Origin: Tychonema sp. LEGE 07203
GTDB taxonomy: Bacteria; Cyanobacteriota; Cyanobacteriia; Cyanobacteriales; Microcoleaceae
Direction: 5' to 3'
Assembly: GCF_015207285.1 (NCBI RefSeq)
Contig: NZ_JADEXD010000011.1
Location: forward strand, 1-62,424
Length of the DNA stretch: 62,424 bases
Shown here: positions 62,158 through 62,424 of the stretch, piece after piece
Position numbering within the stretch: position 1 is the stretch's first letter
Layout of the letters: each line of letters begins with the position of its first letter
Notes under the pieces: model-generated
Database searches by the model: none
What the model saw: only the letters and a program-made list of their open reading frames with translations
What the model was told of the DNA's origin: nothing
Translations under genes and position numbers: made by a program

Positions 62158-62424
62158 AGTCATTGGTCATTGGTCATTAGTCATTAGTCATTAGTCATTA
62201 GGAAGATGGAAGATGGAAGATGGAAGCTCGGCCAACGAACAAGGTACGGGATTTAACGGATAATAAATGTTGGGGGAATTGGGAATTGGTAATTGGGAAT
62301 TGGTGATTCTCCCAATCTCCCACTCTCCCACTCTCCCAATCTCCCAATCTCCCACTCTCCCAATCTCCCCCTCTCCCACTCTCCCAATCTCCCCCTCTCC
62401 CACTCTCCCACTCTCCCACCTGTC
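62158..62424. repeat. Heptamer and CTCCCAAT microsatellite at window end
   Basis: TCATTAG units run from 62158 to about 62201, then GAAGATGGAAGATGGAAGAT, then from about 62307 to the end an irregular CTCCCAATCTCCCACTCTCC microsatellite. It may continue beyond the window. No gene is supported. Confidence 0.85.

Overview
The window looks like chromosome from a filamentous, non-heterocystous cyanobacterium of the Microcoleus/Oscillatoria/Phormidium type. The evidence is the many HIP1 octamers (GCGATCGC), the cyanobacterial families DUF1824 and TIGR03792, an nrtABCD transporter with the fused NrtC typical of cyanobacteria, a RemA-like gene next to gmk, several Uma2 genes, long heptanucleotide tandem arrays, and many palindromic interspersed repeats. 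The genus is an inference. No rRNA, tRNA or CRISPR array was recognised.

Layout. 0-2 kb: palindromic repeats, a 200-bp long inverted repeat, a NYN-domain protein and RNase III. 2-8.3 kb: polysaccharide deacetylase, DUF1824, glycogen synthase, an HtrA-like protease and hemC. 8.7-10.5 kb: two tandem secreted paralogues of unknown function. 10.7-12.7 kb: a T4-type RNA ligase followed by a polynucleotide kinase/phosphatase, which together make an RNA-repair pair. 12.8-19.2 kb: a Uma2 protein, a TVP38/flavin-disulfide-reductase operon, an isochorismatase-like hydrolase, a DUF433/DUF5615 toxin-antitoxin pair and a membrane-anchored C39-like peptidase. 19.4-22.1 kb: a P-type ATPase with altered signature motifs. 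22.8-28.7 kb: nrtABCD. 29-31 kb: accessory DNA with a 97-bp direct repeat, a Uma2 gene, a DUF6745-like remnant, a MITE and a 230-bp heptamer array. 31-39.4 kb: a hybrid histidine kinase with GGDEF, a methyltransferase, an RNA 2'-phosphotransferase, an AAA ATPase and a PAS histidine kinase. 39.5-43 kb: TIGR03792, a dead VapC and clpC. 43-47.6 kb: repeats with a nested MITE, an RTX lipase and PEP-CTERM-type paralogues with a decayed third copy. 47.7-53 kb: gmk, remA-like, an M3 oligopeptidase and a coiled-coil membrane protein. 53.4-61.4 kb: a decaying accessory region with a DUF4065 gene and truncated partner, an NB-ARC ATPase, an RTX protein, broken toxin-antitoxin genes and an ISAs1-type element. 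The window closes with lepB.

How the genes work together. The nrt genes form a complete high-affinity nitrate (or related anion) importer. RNA ligase, PNK/phosphatase and the 2'-phosphotransferase are three enzymes of RNA end-healing and sealing chemistry in one window, although the third lies 22 kb from the other two. Housekeeping functions present are haem/chlorophyll precursor synthesis (hemC), glycogen synthesis (glgA), protein quality control (clpC, HtrA-like, prlC), RNA processing (rnc), GMP kinase and signal peptidase.

The most unusual property of the DNA is its load of small repeats. Heptamer arrays sit directly at the 3' ends of about nine genes. One repeat carries such an array between conserved arms. 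Small GC-rich inserts occur inside reading frames, harmlessly in one signal peptide and with a stop codon in a PIN toxin.
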